Shown piece after piece: positions 1 through 9,133 of a DNA stretch of 64,000 bases. The notes under the pieces are model-generated. The model was not told the origin of the DNA and searched no databases. It saw only the letters and a list, made by a program, of their open reading frames with translations. Made by a program: the position numbers and the translations under genes. Positions within the stretch are counted from its first letter, which is position 1. Every line of letters begins with the position of its first letter. Location: contig NZ_LS992154.1 in the NCBI RefSeq assembly GCF_900239975.1, forward strand, positions 62,001 to 126,000, given 5' to 3'. The DNA comes from Chlamydia poikilotherma (lineage in GTDB: Bacteria > Chlamydiota > Chlamydiia > Chlamydiales > Chlamydiaceae).

Positions 1-1124
1 TTAGAGAATTTTCTGAGCTTCAGCGGCCTCTCTATGGAAATTATGCCCCAATGCTTACAAGAAATGTTCCTCAAAAAGAACAAGATTTAGCAGCAGCATT
101 TTATCCTGCTTATGGTTACGGCTATTTACGTCCTCATGCTTTTTGTCAGGCGGCGACTTTAGGATCTATTTTTAAGCTTGTCTCTGCTTATTCTGTATTA
201 TCTCAGGAAGTGATGCGAGGAAATGTTGATATAGACTATCTATCGCGTTTGCTTGTTATTATTGATAGACAGTCTTTCGGTTATGTAAGTTCTAAGCCAC
301 ACGTTGGCTTTTTTAAAGACGGCTCTCCTATTCCTTCATTTTATCATGGAGGGATTTTACCAAAGAATGACTATGCAGGGCGCGGACGTATTGATTTGAT
401 TGCTGCTTTAGAGATGTCTAGTAACCCTTATTTTTCCTTGCTTGTCGGCGAGCATCTCTCTGATCCTGAAGATTTATGTCATGCGGCCTCTTTATTTGGT
501 TTTGGAGAGAAAACAGGGATAGGCTTGCCGGGAGAGTATGCTGGTGTAATTCCTCATGATGTGGCCTACAATCGTTCAGGATTATATGCCACTGCTATAG
601 GACAGCATACTCTTGTTGTTACTCCTTTGCAAACGGCTGTGATGATGGCAGCACTGGTTAATGGGGGATCTCTTTATGTTCCTAATTTAATTTTAGGAGA
701 ATGGGATGGAGAAGAGTTTATTTCGGCATCTTCTGTGAAAAAACGAGATGTGTTTATGCCTGAGTGCATAACGGAATTGTTTAAATCCGGTATGCATAAT
801 GTCATTTGGGGAAATTATGGAACTACAAGAAGTATTTGTGATCAGTTTAGTCCTGAGTTATTAAATCGAGTTATTGGAAAGACAAGCACGGCAGAATCTA
901 TAGTGCGGGTAGGTTTAGATCGACAATATGGAAATATGAAGATGAAGCACGTGTGGTTTGCTGCTGTGGGATTTGCTGATGCTGAACTTATTCATCCTGA
1001 TATTGTTGTGATTGTCTATTTGCGTCTTGGAGAGTTTGGAAGGGACGCAGCGCCTATAGCTGTAAAAATGATAGAAAAATGGGATAAAATAAGAAAAAAA
1101 GAAGGTTTTTCTGCCAATCAGTAG
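1..1124 (+). CDS. pbpB: Penicillin-binding protein 2 (transpeptidase), C-terminal part
   Basis: The reading frame is open from base 3 at the window edge, so the gene starts upstream and only the transpeptidase domain is present. The three penicillin-binding motifs are visible: SIFK (nucleotides 165-176, catalytic Ser), SSN within EMSSNP (about 420-428), and KTS within GKTSTAES (about 879-902), where KTG would be the commoner form. The family cross-links peptidoglycan stem peptides in the periplasm; Chlamydia uses it for septal peptidoglycan. Position (CT682) and the following gene order fit chlamydial PBP2. It ends five bases before a sigma-54-type promoter for the next gene, so the two genes are probably regulated separately. 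Confidence 0.93.
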   Translation, partial: REFSELQRPLYGNYAPMLTRNVPQKEQDLAAAFYPAYGYGYLRPHAFCQAATLGSIFKLVSAYSVLSQEVMRGNVDIDYLSRLLVIIDRQSFGYVSSKPHVGFFKDGSPIPSFYHGGILPKNDYAGRGRIDLIAALEMSSNPYFSLLVGEHLSDPEDLCHAASLFGFGEKTGIGLPGEYAGVIPHDVAYNRSGLYATAIGQHTLVVTPLQTAVMMAALVNGGSLYVPNLILGEWDGEEFISASSVKKRDVFMPECITELFKSGMHNVIWGNYGTTRSICDQFSPELLNRVIGKTSTAESIVRVGLDRQYGNMKMKHVWFAAVGFADAELIHPDIVVIVYLRLGEFGRDAAPIAVKMIEKWDKIRKKEGFSANQ

Positions 1125-1128
1125 GAGT

Positions 1129-1144
1129 TGGCACGCTTTTTGCT
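1129..1144 (+). promoter_or_regulatory. Sigma-54 (RpoN) type promoter
   Basis: TGGCACG at 1129-1135, four bases, then TTGCT at 1140-1144. The GG at 1130-1131 and the GC at 1142-1143 are separated by exactly ten bases, which is the invariant -24/-12 spacing, and both boxes match consensus. It lies directly after the pbpB stop and would start transcription near 1155, about 37 bases before the TPR gene. Chlamydia encodes RpoN. As I recall, a sigma-54 promoter has been predicted at the same place in C. trachomatis (CT683). Confidence 0.8.
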
Positions 1145-1191
1145 CCTGTAAAACACGAGGTCAACGAACTTGTGTGCCAGGAGAAATATTC

Positions 1192-2199
1192 ATGGAAGAA
1201 GCTGCGAAACATCTAGCGAAAGAATTTCTCTGCTCAGGAATTAACTTCTTTTTGAGTGGAGAATATGAACAGGCAGAACGAAGACTAAAAGAAACTTTAG
1301 AGCTAGATCCTACAGCAGCGCTAGCTTATTGTTATTTAGGAATTATTGCTTTAGAGCTGGGAAGAATTCCTGAAGCGTTAACTTGGTGCACAAAAGGATT
1401 AGAATCCGAGCCTGGTGATAGCTATTTACGTTATTGCTATGGCGTAGCTTTAGATCGTGATAATCGTTGCGAAGAGGCAATTGAACAGTATCGTGCTTAT
1501 GTGATTTTGCATCCAGATGATGCCGAATGTTGGTTTAGTTTAGGGGGAGTCTATCATCGTTTAGGTAGATACATAGAAGCAATAGAGTGTTTCGATAAAA
1601 TCTTAGATCTTGATCCTTGGAATCCACAAAGTTTGTATAATAAAGCCGTTGTTTTAACAGATATGGATAATGAGTCAGAAGCCATTACTCTATTAGAGAC
1701 TACGGTAAGTAAAAACCCTTTGTATTGGAAGGCATGGATAAAATTAGGTTACTTGCTCTCGCGTCATAAGGAATGGGATAAGGCTACGGAAGCTTATGAA
1801 AGGGTTGTGCAGCTACGTCCTGATCTATCTGACGGTCATTACAATTTGGGTTTATGTTATCTCACCTTAGATAAAACACGATTAGCTTTGAAAGCTTTTC
1901 AGGAAGCCCTCTTTTTAAATGAAGAAGATGCGGATGCGCATTTTTATGTTGGGCTAGCCCATATGGATCTTAAGCAGAATCAACTTGCATCTGATGCTTT
2001 TCATCGTGCGCTTGGGATTAATTTAGAACATGAACGCTCCCATTATCTTCTCGGCTATCTTTATCACATGGAAGGGCAATCAGAAAAAGCAGAAAAAGAA
2101 TTATCATTCTTAACTGTAAAAGATTCCATGTTCGCTCCGTTGCTACAGAAAACCGTATCTTCAGGTCAATTTGAACGTAGATTGGATGTGTTGCCATAA
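1192..2199 (+). CDS. TPR-repeat protein (CT683-like)
   Basis: This 335-residue protein is built almost entirely of tetratricopeptide repeats, recognisable as successive 34-residue units with the A/Y-x3-G-x-A-Y pattern (for example YCYLGIIALELG, CWFSLGGVYHRLG, GHYNLGLCYLTLD, AHFYVGLAHMDL). TPR arrays are protein-interaction scaffolds; the partner is unknown. No signal peptide or membrane segment is seen, so it is probably cytosolic. I chose ATG 1192 over an in-frame GTG at 1174 because CAGGAGA at 1179-1185 is well placed before it. The sigma-54 promoter upstream suggests control by the chlamydial AtoS/AtoC-type two-component system (inference). Confidence 0.85.
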   Translation: MEEAAKHLAKEFLCSGINFFLSGEYEQAERRLKETLELDPTAALAYCYLGIIALELGRIPEALTWCTKGLESEPGDSYLRYCYGVALDRDNRCEEAIEQYRAYVILHPDDAECWFSLGGVYHRLGRYIEAIECFDKILDLDPWNPQSLYNKAVVLTDMDNESEAITLLETTVSKNPLYWKAWIKLGYLLSRHKEWDKATEAYERVVQLRPDLSDGHYNLGLCYLTLDKTRLALKAFQEALFLNEEDADAHFYVGLAHMDLKQNQLASDAFHRALGINLEHERSHYLLGYLYHMEGQSEKAEKELSFLTVKDSMFAPLLQKTVSSGQFERRLDVLP

Positions 2200-2373
2200 A
2201 CGAAAAATTATAAATTGCGGTAAGCAAAGTAATTTTTTCAATTCCGTTGAGTTTCTATGAGATCGAAAAAATCGCTGTGATGCAGAAACTTTCGGGACAA
2301 AAAAAATGGAACTCTTAAAATGGTTTTGTGTTTTAAGACTTTATATCTTTTTTGAACACAAAGTGTGATCTCT

Positions 2374-2402
2374 AAAAGAATGAACAGTGTTAACATTCTT
2401 TT
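2374..2402 (+). terminator. Terminator-like hairpin upstream of sufB
   Basis: Perfect 9-bp arms AAAAGAATG (2374-2382) and CATTCTTTT (2394-2402) around an 11-base loop; the 3' arm ends in T residues. It lies about 175 bases after the TPR gene stop and could end that transcript. The stem is AT-rich, so efficiency is uncertain. Confidence 0.4.
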
Positions 2403-2412
2403 CTAAACAGGC

Positions 2413-2443
2413 GAGAAAGTTAAAGCTTCGCTTTTTCTTTCTC
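2413..2443 (+). promoter_or_regulatory. Long hairpin in the suf leader
   Basis: GAGAAAG (2413-2419) pairs with CTTTCTC (2437-2443), and inside it AAAGC (2422-2426) pairs with GCTTT (2430-2434) across a TTC loop, with a TT/TT internal bulge. This gives about 12 base pairs in one rod 100 bases before the sufB start. It could be a leader structure or a second terminator. Function is inferred only from the fold. Confidence 0.35.
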
Positions 2444-2543
2444 ACCTTCTTTAATGCTTCGAAAAATATTGAAAATCTGTTAATCTGGACAAGCCCTTGT
2501 GTGGTTTTACACAATGACATTACGTGCGCAGAGGCGGGGCGTT

Positions 2544-3998
2544 ATGAGCCAACCCATAGAAGATTTTTTGCAGAATCATGAAGATTATCCCTATGGGTTC
2601 GTCACGCCTATAGAGTCAGAGGGGTTGACAAGAGGTCTTAATGAAGAGACTATTGAAAAAATCTCCCAGCTGCGCAACGAACCTTCCTTCATTCTAGATT
2701 TTCGCTTAAAAGCTTACCAGCATTGGAAAAAATTACAGGAACCCGCTTGGGCTAGACTGAATTATGACCCCATTGATTATGAGGACATAGTCTATTTTTC
2801 TGCTCCAAAGCAAAAAAATCCTTTAGGACGTTTAGAGGAGGCCGATCCTGAAATTTTAGAAACTTTTAAGAAATTAGGGATCCCTTTAGACGAACAAAAA
2901 CGTTTATTAAATGTTGAGAACGTTGCTGTAGATTTGGTTTTTGATTCGGTGTCAATAGGAACGACATTCAAAGAAGCTTTGGATAAGGCTGGGGTAATTT
3001 TTTGCTCAATGAGCGAAGCGATTCGTGAATATCCCGAGTTAATAAAAAAATATTTAGGATCAGTTGTTTCTCATAGGGATAACTATTTTGCAGCTTTAAA
3101 TGCTGCTGTTTTTAGTGACGGCTCTTTTGTCTATATTCCGAAGGGTGTACGTTGCCCTATGGAGATCTCTACATATTTTAGGATCAATGATAAGGAGTCG
3201 GGGCAGTTTGAGCGCACTTTAATTATTGCAGAAGATGATTCTTTTGTGAGTTATCTCGAGGGATGTACAGCCCCGTCATTCTCTTCAAATCAGCTGCACG
3301 CAGCTGTCGTAGAGCTTGTGGCGCATGAACGGGCTGTCGTTCGTTATTCTACCGTGCAAAATTGGTTTTCTGGGGATAAGAAAACAGGCAAAGGTGGAAT
3401 TTATAATTTTGTAACCAAGCGTGGCTTATGCGCAGGATACAAATCAAAAATCTCTTGGTCTCAGGTTGAAGTTGGAGCGGCAATTACTTGGAAATATCCT
3501 AGCTGCATTTTGAGGGGGAAAGAAAGTGTTGGGGAGTTTTATTCCATAGCTTTAACAAATGGCAAAATGCAAGCCGATACTGGGACAAAGATGATTCATG
3601 TGGGGGAAAAAACAACTTCAACAATAGTTTCCAAGGGTATCTCTTCGGAGGAATCTCATAATACTTTCAGAAGTCTTGTTTCTATTTCAGCAGGGGCTGT
3701 GGGAAGTCATAACTACACGCAATGTGATTCGATGCTGATTGGACAATCATGTGGCGCCTATACCGATCCTAAAATTGTGGTAGAAAACTCTAGGTCATCT
3801 GTTGAACATGAGGCAACGACATCAAAATTACGAGCAGATCAGTTAATGTATTTGCGTAGTAGAGGATTGAGTGCGGAAGAGGCTGTAAGCTTAGTAGTTC
3901 ATGGTTTTTGTCGTGAGATTATCGAACAGTTACCTTTAGAGTTTGCTCGAGAAGCTTCGAAATTGTTGTTTGTTAAGTTAGAAAATAGCGTGGGGTAG
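2544..3998 (+). CDS. sufB: Fe-S cluster assembly scaffold SufB
   Basis: This 484-residue protein is full length for SufB. It is the scaffold on which SufS-derived sulfur and iron are built into clusters, working as the SufBC2D complex in the cytosol. The beta-helix core is clear, and the conserved sulfur-accepting cysteine falls in [10 protein letters not shown] (Cys403), followed by the SVEHEA segment at 420-424. I start at ATG 2544 (MSQPIED), preceded by GAGGCGGGG, rather than at the longer frame opening at 2499. It is first of a tight sufB-sufC-sufD-sufS operon; sufC follows after three bases. Confidence 0.95.
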   Translation: MSQPIEDFLQNHEDYPYGFVTPIESEGLTRGLNEETIEKISQLRNEPSFILDFRLKAYQHWKKLQEPAWARLNYDPIDYEDIVYFSAPKQKNPLGRLEEADPEILETFKKLGIPLDEQKRLLNVENVAVDLVFDSVSIGTTFKEALDKAGVIFCSMSEAIREYPELIKKYLGSVVSHRDNYFAALNAAVFSDGSFVYIPKGVRCPMEISTYFRINDKESGQFERTLIIAEDDSFVSYLEGCTAPSFSSNQLHAAVVELVAHERAVVRYSTVQNWFSGDKKTGKGGIYNFVTKRGLCAGYKSKISWSQVEVGAAITWKYPSCILRGKESVGEFYSIALTNGKMQADTGTKMIHVGEKTTSTIVSKGISSEESHNTFRSLVSISAGAVGSHNYTQCDSMLIGQSCGAYTDPKIVVENSRSSVEHEATTSKLRADQLMYLRSRGLSAEEAVSLVVHGFCREIIEQLPLEFAREASKLLFVKLENSVG

Positions 3999-4001
3999 TT
4001 G

Positions 4002-4769
4002 ATGCTACATATACAAAACTTACACGTATGCTGTGAGGATGTTAAAATCCTGGATAATTTAAATTTACATATCTCTCCAGGAGAATTACATATTATTATG
4101 GGCCCTAATGGAGCAGGAAAATCTACCTTTGCTAAAGTGTTGTCAGGAGATGATAGCGTTTCTATTATTTCTGGAGATATTAGCTTATTAGGTCAGGATC
4201 TATTAGAAAAAGCTCCTGAAGAACGTGCGCAAATGGGATTATTTATAGGATTTCAACAACCTCCAGAAATTCCTGGCGTAAATAATAAGCTCTTTTTGAA
4301 AGACGCCTATAATGCTTGCAGGCGTTCTCGCCAGGAAGAAGAAATAGCAGAAGCTGAATTTGATATGCTTTTGTCCTCTGTTTCTGAAACCTATGAATTC
4401 GAATCGTTTGAGCATTTCTTAGAAAGAAATATCAATGAAGGATTTTCTGGTGGAGAGAGAAAGAAAAATGAAATTTGGCAAATGCTTGTTTTAGAATCAG
4501 AAATGATATTGTTAGATGAGCCTGATTCAGGGTTAGATGTTGATGCTTTAAGGTTCGTCTGTAAAACAATTGAGAAATATCGCGAGCTTCATCCTAGAAG
4601 CGCTATTTGTATAGTCACTCATAACCCTAAATTAGGAAATCTTCTTCAACCCGATTATGTACATATCCTATTAGAAGGAAGGATAGCATGTTCAGGAGGA
4701 ATTTCTTTGATGCGAGAGCTAGAAGAAAAGAGTTATCACGAAGTATTGTCCTGCTCTTCTCGGGGGTAA
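4002..4769 (+). CDS. sufC: SUF system ATPase SufC
   Basis: This 255-residue ABC ATPase without membrane domains binds SufB and SufD and drives the conformational change needed for cluster assembly. Visible motifs are Walker A GPNGAGKST at 34-42, signature FSGGE at 148-152, Walker B MILLDEP from 168 followed by SGLD, and the H-loop histidine in THN at 207. ATG 4002 is preferred over the TTG at 3999 because it suits the GTGGGG ribosome site inside the end of sufB. sufD starts one base after its stop, so translational coupling is likely. Confidence 0.95.
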   Translation: MLHIQNLHVCCEDVKILDNLNLHISPGELHIIMGPNGAGKSTFAKVLSGDDSVSIISGDISLLGQDLLEKAPEERAQMGLFIGFQQPPEIPGVNNKLFLKDAYNACRRSRQEEEIAEAEFDMLLSSVSETYEFESFEHFLERNINEGFSGGERKKNEIWQMLVLESEMILLDEPDSGLDVDALRFVCKTIEKYRELHPRSAICIVTHNPKLGNLLQPDYVHILLEGRIACSGGISLMRELEEKSYHEVLSCSSRG

Positions 4770-4770
4770 T

Positions 4771-6051
4771 ATGTTAAGTTTTTTAGAGCATAGTTGCCCT
4801 ATAGCTAAAGATTCTCCTGTGCATCAAGCTACACGAGTGTGCTATGAAAAACATTCCGAATCGGAATCATTTAAAGAGATTTTCCGTGCTTTTTCTTGGC
4901 TTAAAGATCTTACGCAATCTCCAGAGAAGTATCATATTGCTCATGGGGGATCTGAGACAGCAAAGCAACATTGGTTACATCATCAGAATTCCCTATCCTG
5001 TGAATGTATTTTAATTAATGGTAAATACGAACCTTTTCTTTCTCAATTGCCAGAGGGTGTATTATCGATGTCTTTAAGGGATGCGCACTCCGTTTTCTCT
5101 ACTTTTATTCAAAGATACGATGTAGATACACAGCCTCTGGCGTTTCTGAATGCTGTATGTTCTCAGGAAGAAGGTGTGGTTATCTATATTCCTGAGGAAT
5201 TTCAGGTAAGTGAACTTTTAAGTATTCGACATATTAGTTTCCCAACATCTCAGGATGATCGGATGATTTATTCCCCAAAGATTATCTTAATTTTAGGAAA
5301 GCAGTCCAGCTGTTCTGTTCAAATTTCTCATCATACTGAACGAGAGAGCGGTGTTGCTGAAAGCTTTGCTATTATTAATGGTGTTACAGAAGTCTTTGTA
5401 TCTGAGGGCGCTGAGTTGTCATTGACTATGCTGCCTAAATACATTAATGAAGAAAGAATAAGCTGGTCACATATAGCGACTATCGAAGAGCAAGGAGCGT
5501 GTTCCATAGCCCAACAGCTTCTTGAAGATGCTGGAGGTTATGGTTGGTTTGATAATACTTTTTCTATGATAGGGAATAACTCTCATGGAGAATCTTTGGT
5601 TTCTGCATTATCTCCAAGAAAGACATGGGTAAGAAATCTTATGCATCATGATGCAGAATCCACAACATCACGACAAAATATCAAATCGATTTTATATTCT
5701 GGGCATTTCCTTTTTGAGGGAGGTATCCATGTAACCTCTCGTGGAATGTTTACCGACGCTTATCAAAAGCATGATACATTATTGCTTAATGACAATGCTC
5801 GTGTAACAACTTTTCCAAGATTAGAAATTTTTACTGATGATGTTAAAGCTTCTCATGGAGCTACGGTAGGACCGTTAGACGCTCAGCAGATATTCTATAT
5901 GCAATCTCGTGGAATGACGCGTGAAGAAGCTCAAAAGAAACTTGTTCGAGGATTTTTATCCATAGAATCTTCTTTGGAACATTTTCCGAAATTATCGATG
6001 CGAATGCAATCGCAAGAAGTTACTAAGGAGTACTCTATAGATGGTATGTAG
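4771..6051 (+). CDS. sufD: Fe-S cluster assembly protein SufD
   Basis: This 426-residue SufB paralogue pairs with SufB in the SufBC2D scaffold. The C-terminal half carries the family core ([19 protein letters not shown], then [10 protein letters not shown] and the [11 protein letters not shown] segment), including the histidine in KASHGAT that corresponds to the SufD His implicated in iron handling. The N-terminal half is divergent, as usual in chlamydiae. ATG 4771 follows CGGGGGT at a good distance. The 3' end overlaps sufS by 11 bases. Confidence 0.93.
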   Translation: MLSFLEHSCPIAKDSPVHQATRVCYEKHSESESFKEIFRAFSWLKDLTQSPEKYHIAHGGSETAKQHWLHHQNSLSCECILINGKYEPFLSQLPEGVLSMSLRDAHSVFSTFIQRYDVDTQPLAFLNAVCSQEEGVVIYIPEEFQVSELLSIRHISFPTSQDDRMIYSPKIILILGKQSSCSVQISHHTERESGVAESFAIINGVTEVFVSEGAELSLTMLPKYINEERISWSHIATIEEQGACSIAQQLLEDAGGYGWFDNTFSMIGNNSHGESLVSALSPRKTWVRNLMHHDAESTTSRQNIKSILYSGHFLFEGGIHVTSRGMFTDAYQKHDTLLLNDNARVTTFPRLEIFTDDVKASHGATVGPLDAQQIFYMQSRGMTREEAQKKLVRGFLSIESSLEHFPKLSMRMQSQEVTKEYSIDGM

Positions 6052-7261
6052 GATAAAAGAAGACTTTCCTATTTTTTCTAATAAAAAGCTTCAGGGGGAA
6101 TCCTATATCTACTTAGACTCTGCTGCGACTACGCATAAGCCTAAAAAGGTAATAGAGGCTATTACGGATTTTTATAGTAGTACCTATGCTACTGTGAACC
6201 GTAATATCTACAGTTCTTCAAAAAACATTACTGAAGATTATAATGCTGTTCGCGGGAAGATACGTGAGTGGATACAAGCTTCATATAATGAAGAAATTGT
6301 GTTTACTCGAGGAACTACAGCAGCTTTAAATTTATTAGCAATATCTGCTAATGATATTTTCATTCCTGAAGGGGGTGTTGTATTAGTTTCTGAAGCCGAG
6401 CACCATGCAAATGTCTTATCTTGGGAATTAGCTTGCCGTAGACGCGGATCTTGCGTGAAGAAAGTAGCCGTTGATGATTCTGGTTATATAGATTTAGAAC
6501 ATTTGGAAACCTTGCTTAGGACAGGGGCTTCTTTTGTTAGTATAGCCCATGTCAGTAATGTTACAGGATGTATCCAACCTTTAAAGCAAATAGCGCAGTT
6601 AGCTCATACATATGGAGCGTATATTGCTGTAGATGGTGCTCAGGGAGTCGCCCACGCTTCTGTAGATGTTGTCGATTGGGATATTGATTTCTATGCTTTT
6701 TCAGCTCATAAAATCTATGCGCCTACTGGACTGGGAGTGTTATATGGTAAGAAAGAGCTTTTAGAGAAGCTTCCTCCTGTAGAAGGTGGTGGGGATATGG
6801 TCTCTATCTATGATAGTGAGAATCCAGAATACCTTCCTGCACCGTTAAAATTTGAAGCAGGAACACCACCTATAGCTTCTATCTTAGGATTAGGAGCTGC
6901 TATAGACTATCTGCAATCCCTACCAGATGCTTTATATCAGCAGGAAGAAGAGTTAACTCGTTATCTTTATAATGAGCTAATGACAATTCCTGGTATGCAA
7001 ATATTAGGTCCAGGGGTGAATCAGCCGCGCGGCGCTTTAGTGAGTTTGAAAATTCAGGGCGCGCATCCTTTTGATATCGGTTGTCTTTTAGATCTTCAAG
7101 GAATAGCTGTGCGTACAGGTCATCAATGTGCACAACCTGCGATGAGCCGATGGAATCTAGGCCATGTCCTTAGAGTGTCTTTAGGGATATATAATGATAA
7201 AGAAGACATCGATACTTTTATGTCTGCTTTGCAAGCTATATTAACTAGATTGGGCGCATAG
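6041..7261 (+). CDS. sufS: Cysteine desulfurase SufS
   Basis: This 406-residue PLP enzyme removes sulfur from cysteine and hands it to the SufB scaffold. The PLP lysine is Lys224 in SAHKIYAP, the active-site cysteine is Cys363 in [10 protein letters not shown], and the SEAEHHAN and DGAQGVAH segments supply other cofactor contacts. The ATG at 6041 lies inside sufD, with AAGGAG at 6025-6030 as ribosome site. No SufE or SufU sulfur carrier is encoded next to it. It converges with the minus-strand gene that ends three bases further on. Confidence 0.94.
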   Translation: MVCRIKEDFPIFSNKKLQGESYIYLDSAATTHKPKKVIEAITDFYSSTYATVNRNIYSSSKNITEDYNAVRGKIREWIQASYNEEIVFTRGTTAALNLLAISANDIFIPEGGVVLVSEAEHHANVLSWELACRRRGSCVKKVAVDDSGYIDLEHLETLLRTGASFVSIAHVSNVTGCIQPLKQIAQLAHTYGAYIAVDGAQGVAHASVDVVDWDIDFYAFSAHKIYAPTGLGVLYGKKELLEKLPPVEGGGDMVSIYDSENPEYLPAPLKFEAGTPPIASILGLGAAIDYLQSLPDALYQQEEELTRYLYNELMTIPGMQILGPGVNQPRGALVSLKIQGAHPFDIGCLLDLQGIAVRTGHQCAQPAMSRWNLGHVLRVSLGIYNDKEDIDTFMSALQAILTRLGA

Positions 7262-7263
7262 TT

Positions 7264-8046
7264 TTATCGATAGTTTTTCTGAAAATCAATACGTTCTTTT
7301 CTAGGACGCCAGCGTAAATATGCTTGCCCACATTTATCTATTAACCAATTTTTAATATATTGTGAGCTATGGATAAGTTTTGGCAATGTATAGTCCGCAC
7401 GTGTCATATCTATACGATAGATCCCATGATTCTTATTTTTTCTATTTAGGGTATTTCCTAGGACAAAGGAAAAGGGATAGTGTTGCTTAACTATTTTTGC
7501 ACATGCATCATCGTATTTCCCAAAGGGATAGAAAAACCCTAAGGGAGTTTTCTCAACAGCTTTCTCTATAGAATACTTAGATAAGAAAATCTCCGTAGCA
7601 AGATAGGGAGGAGTGTGTTGCAAATTGCGAATAGCAAATCCTGATGAAGCTAACTGTATATAAGGAGAATCTGCAAGTATTTGCAATTCTTGTTTTGTAC
7701 AAAATGGTTGGTGGGCGGCAAAGACTTCATCTTGGAAAGCTAGAGTTTCTCTAGGAGATAAACGATGCTTAAGGGGAAGAGAAGAAGCTGAATCTTCAGC
7801 GACATATCTCCAAGCAATTCCAATAACAGCAGGGATATGATGCACTTGTAGAAAAGGGAAAATATGAGAGTAAAAATCTATAGAGGCGTAATCAAAAGTT
7901 AACATCAGGGATAACTTTTTGATAGGTTCTCCGGGGAGCACTAAAGGGTATGTCTGTTTAAGCAGGAGTAAATATCTTTGGAGTTTTTCTAAAAGGCTAG
8001 GCTGTTTAGAAAAGAAAACTTGCCGAAAGGCTAAAACAATAAGCAT
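7264..8046 (-). CDS. Polysaccharide deacetylase-like protein with degenerate active site
   Basis: This 260-residue protein has the NodB-type layout of PgaB-like deacetylases: LTFDY at 49-53 where TFDDG is expected, a LASSGFAIRN segment at 132-141 where the family has the metal-binding H-(S/T)-xx-H motif, and FYPFGKYDD at 172-180, matching the conserved PYG-x-Y/N-D loop. The first Asp is kept, but the second Asp is Tyr and both metal histidines are absent. Deacetylase chemistry is therefore doubtful; a carbohydrate-binding or altered role is possible. No clear signal peptide is visible, although the first residues are hydrophobic. It is last in a three-gene minus-strand set between sufS and parB that C. 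trachomatis lacks at this site. Confidence 0.65.
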   Translation of the reverse strand: MLIVLAFRQVFFSKQPSLLEKLQRYLLLLKQTYPLVLPGEPIKKLSLMLTFDYASIDFYSHIFPFLQVHHIPAVIGIAWRYVAEDSASSLPLKHRLSPRETLAFQDEVFAAHQPFCTKQELQILADSPYIQLASSGFAIRNLQHTPPYLATEIFLSKYSIEKAVEKTPLGFFYPFGKYDDACAKIVKQHYPFSFVLGNTLNRKNKNHGIYRIDMTRADYTLPKLIHSSQYIKNWLIDKCGQAYLRWRPRKERIDFQKNYR

Positions 8047-8055
8047 GTGGCTGCC

Positions 8056-8214
8056 TTAAGATGAGGGTTTGTTATCCTCATGAGGATAGACAACTAAAGA
8101 TCCCGAGAGAATTTTCGGGGGATGTTGAGAAGAAGGCTCTGTCGATGTCTGTCTAGAAGAAGGAGATTCTGTCGTGGCACTAGGGAGTTCTTGGGTATCT
8201 ACAGGAGATGGCAT
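8056..8214 (-). CDS. Small Ser/Pro/Thr-rich protein
   Basis: A 52-residue frame from ATG 8214, chosen over a longer version because AAGGA sits about eight bases upstream. Residues 1-30 are almost only S, P, T, E and Q; the tail reads KILSGSLVVYPHEDN. There is no signal peptide or recognised family. The gene lies 25 bases after the upstream minus-strand gene and nine before the deacetylase-like gene, so it is part of the same transcript. Function is unknown. Confidence 0.5.
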   Translation of the reverse strand: MPSPVDTQELPSATTESPSSRQTSTEPSSQHPPKILSGSLVVYPHEDNKPSS

Positions 8215-8239
8215 AAAGATCCTTAATATAAATAGGCAG

Positions 8240-8893
8240 TTAGTGCTTTTTGCCAAAACGTTTAGTTAATGTCCACTCTCCATCTTTGTAGAATTGTTCA
8301 AATTCCTTGAACAATGGCAAGGTTTTGAGCTCTTCAAAATCCGTTTCGGTATCTTGATTTAAGATTTCTTTGATTTCTATAATTCTTAAAAGAGTGAGAA
8401 AGCGTAGAGTGGGATAATCTTCAGAAGACGCCGACAACTGAAGCAGCTGGGAAGATTTTTCTAACGCTGCTTGGTAATCTTGAGTAGCTTGAGCATCCGC
8501 GATTTCTTTTAATAAAACCTGAGCTGGGGAGGGCATATGGAATTTTGCCCCGCTACTATAAGCAAGTCCTGCGTAATAGGCTCCACGTAATGGTTCATTG
8601 TGGATATAGAAACATGAAGAAAGGAAACCTGCATAAGGCTTTACAGAATTTCCGCCCATACGATAGGCGTGTTCTAACATTGGCAAAGCAGTTTTAGGAG
8701 GTATGAATCCCTGAAAAACTGCAGAGTCTGCAGTTTTTGTAAGAAGAAGAATACTTTCGTGTTTTTCACGGTCATTTTTTTGAAAGTTATAAACGATCTT
8801 CCCCGTGAGAAATAAGGACAAAGTCACAAGGACTGTTAAAATAAACGAATAGGAATAAACCCTTTTCCATATTGAGGATAGCAAGTTCTTCAT
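8240..8893 (-). CDS. Membrane-anchored protein of unknown function
   Basis: From ATG 8893 the product is 217 residues. One transmembrane helix lies at about 15-34 (SFILTVLVTLSLFLTGKIVY), after a short basic N terminus, suggesting an inner-membrane anchor with the rest outside. The remainder is helical with TPR-like spacing (LEHAYRMGG, AGLAYSSGA, ALEKSSQLLQL) but no clear repeat. No good ribosome site precedes 8893. An in-frame GTG at 9001 would add 36 residues and cannot be excluded. It is first in the three-gene minus-strand insert between sufS and parB. Confidence 0.6.
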   Translation of the reverse strand: MKNLLSSIWKRVYSYSFILTVLVTLSLFLTGKIVYNFQKNDREKHESILLLTKTADSAVFQGFIPPKTALPMLEHAYRMGGNSVKPYAGFLSSCFYIHNEPLRGAYYAGLAYSSGAKFHMPSPAQVLLKEIADAQATQDYQAALEKSSQLLQLSASSEDYPTLRFLTLLRIIEIKEILNQDTETDFEELKTLPLFKEFEQFYKDGEWTLTKRFGKKH

Positions 8894-9133
8894 GATTTTA
8901 AGATGTAAAGCGCTTAATATTTTCAGTGTATCTGGAAAAAAATTTTTCGTAAACTCCTTGATTTGAGATGCCCCAACAGAGAGAAACACTAAAAAAAGCA
9001 CTTCACTTCTACAAGCTCTTTTGATAGAAAAACTTCTGTGATACTATTTTTCCTTAAAATAAATTGGGATAAATACCATCTCTATGCCACTAAAAATGTT
9101 CCAGAGATGATAAGAAAATAGCGAAGGTAGTTT

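Larger units (their letters stand above)
2200..2543. other. Intergenic region before the suf operon
   Basis: No gene of 30 codons or more with a ribosome site is seen here. The stretch carries two adjacent hairpins (2374-2402 and 2413-2443, listed separately). I found no convincing sigma-66 promoter, but the suf transcript must begin somewhere in it. Confidence 0.6.

Noticed and set aside
2387..2581. 64-codon frame overlapping the suf leader and sufB start
   Set aside because: Overlaps the leader hairpins and the real sufB start; no homology.
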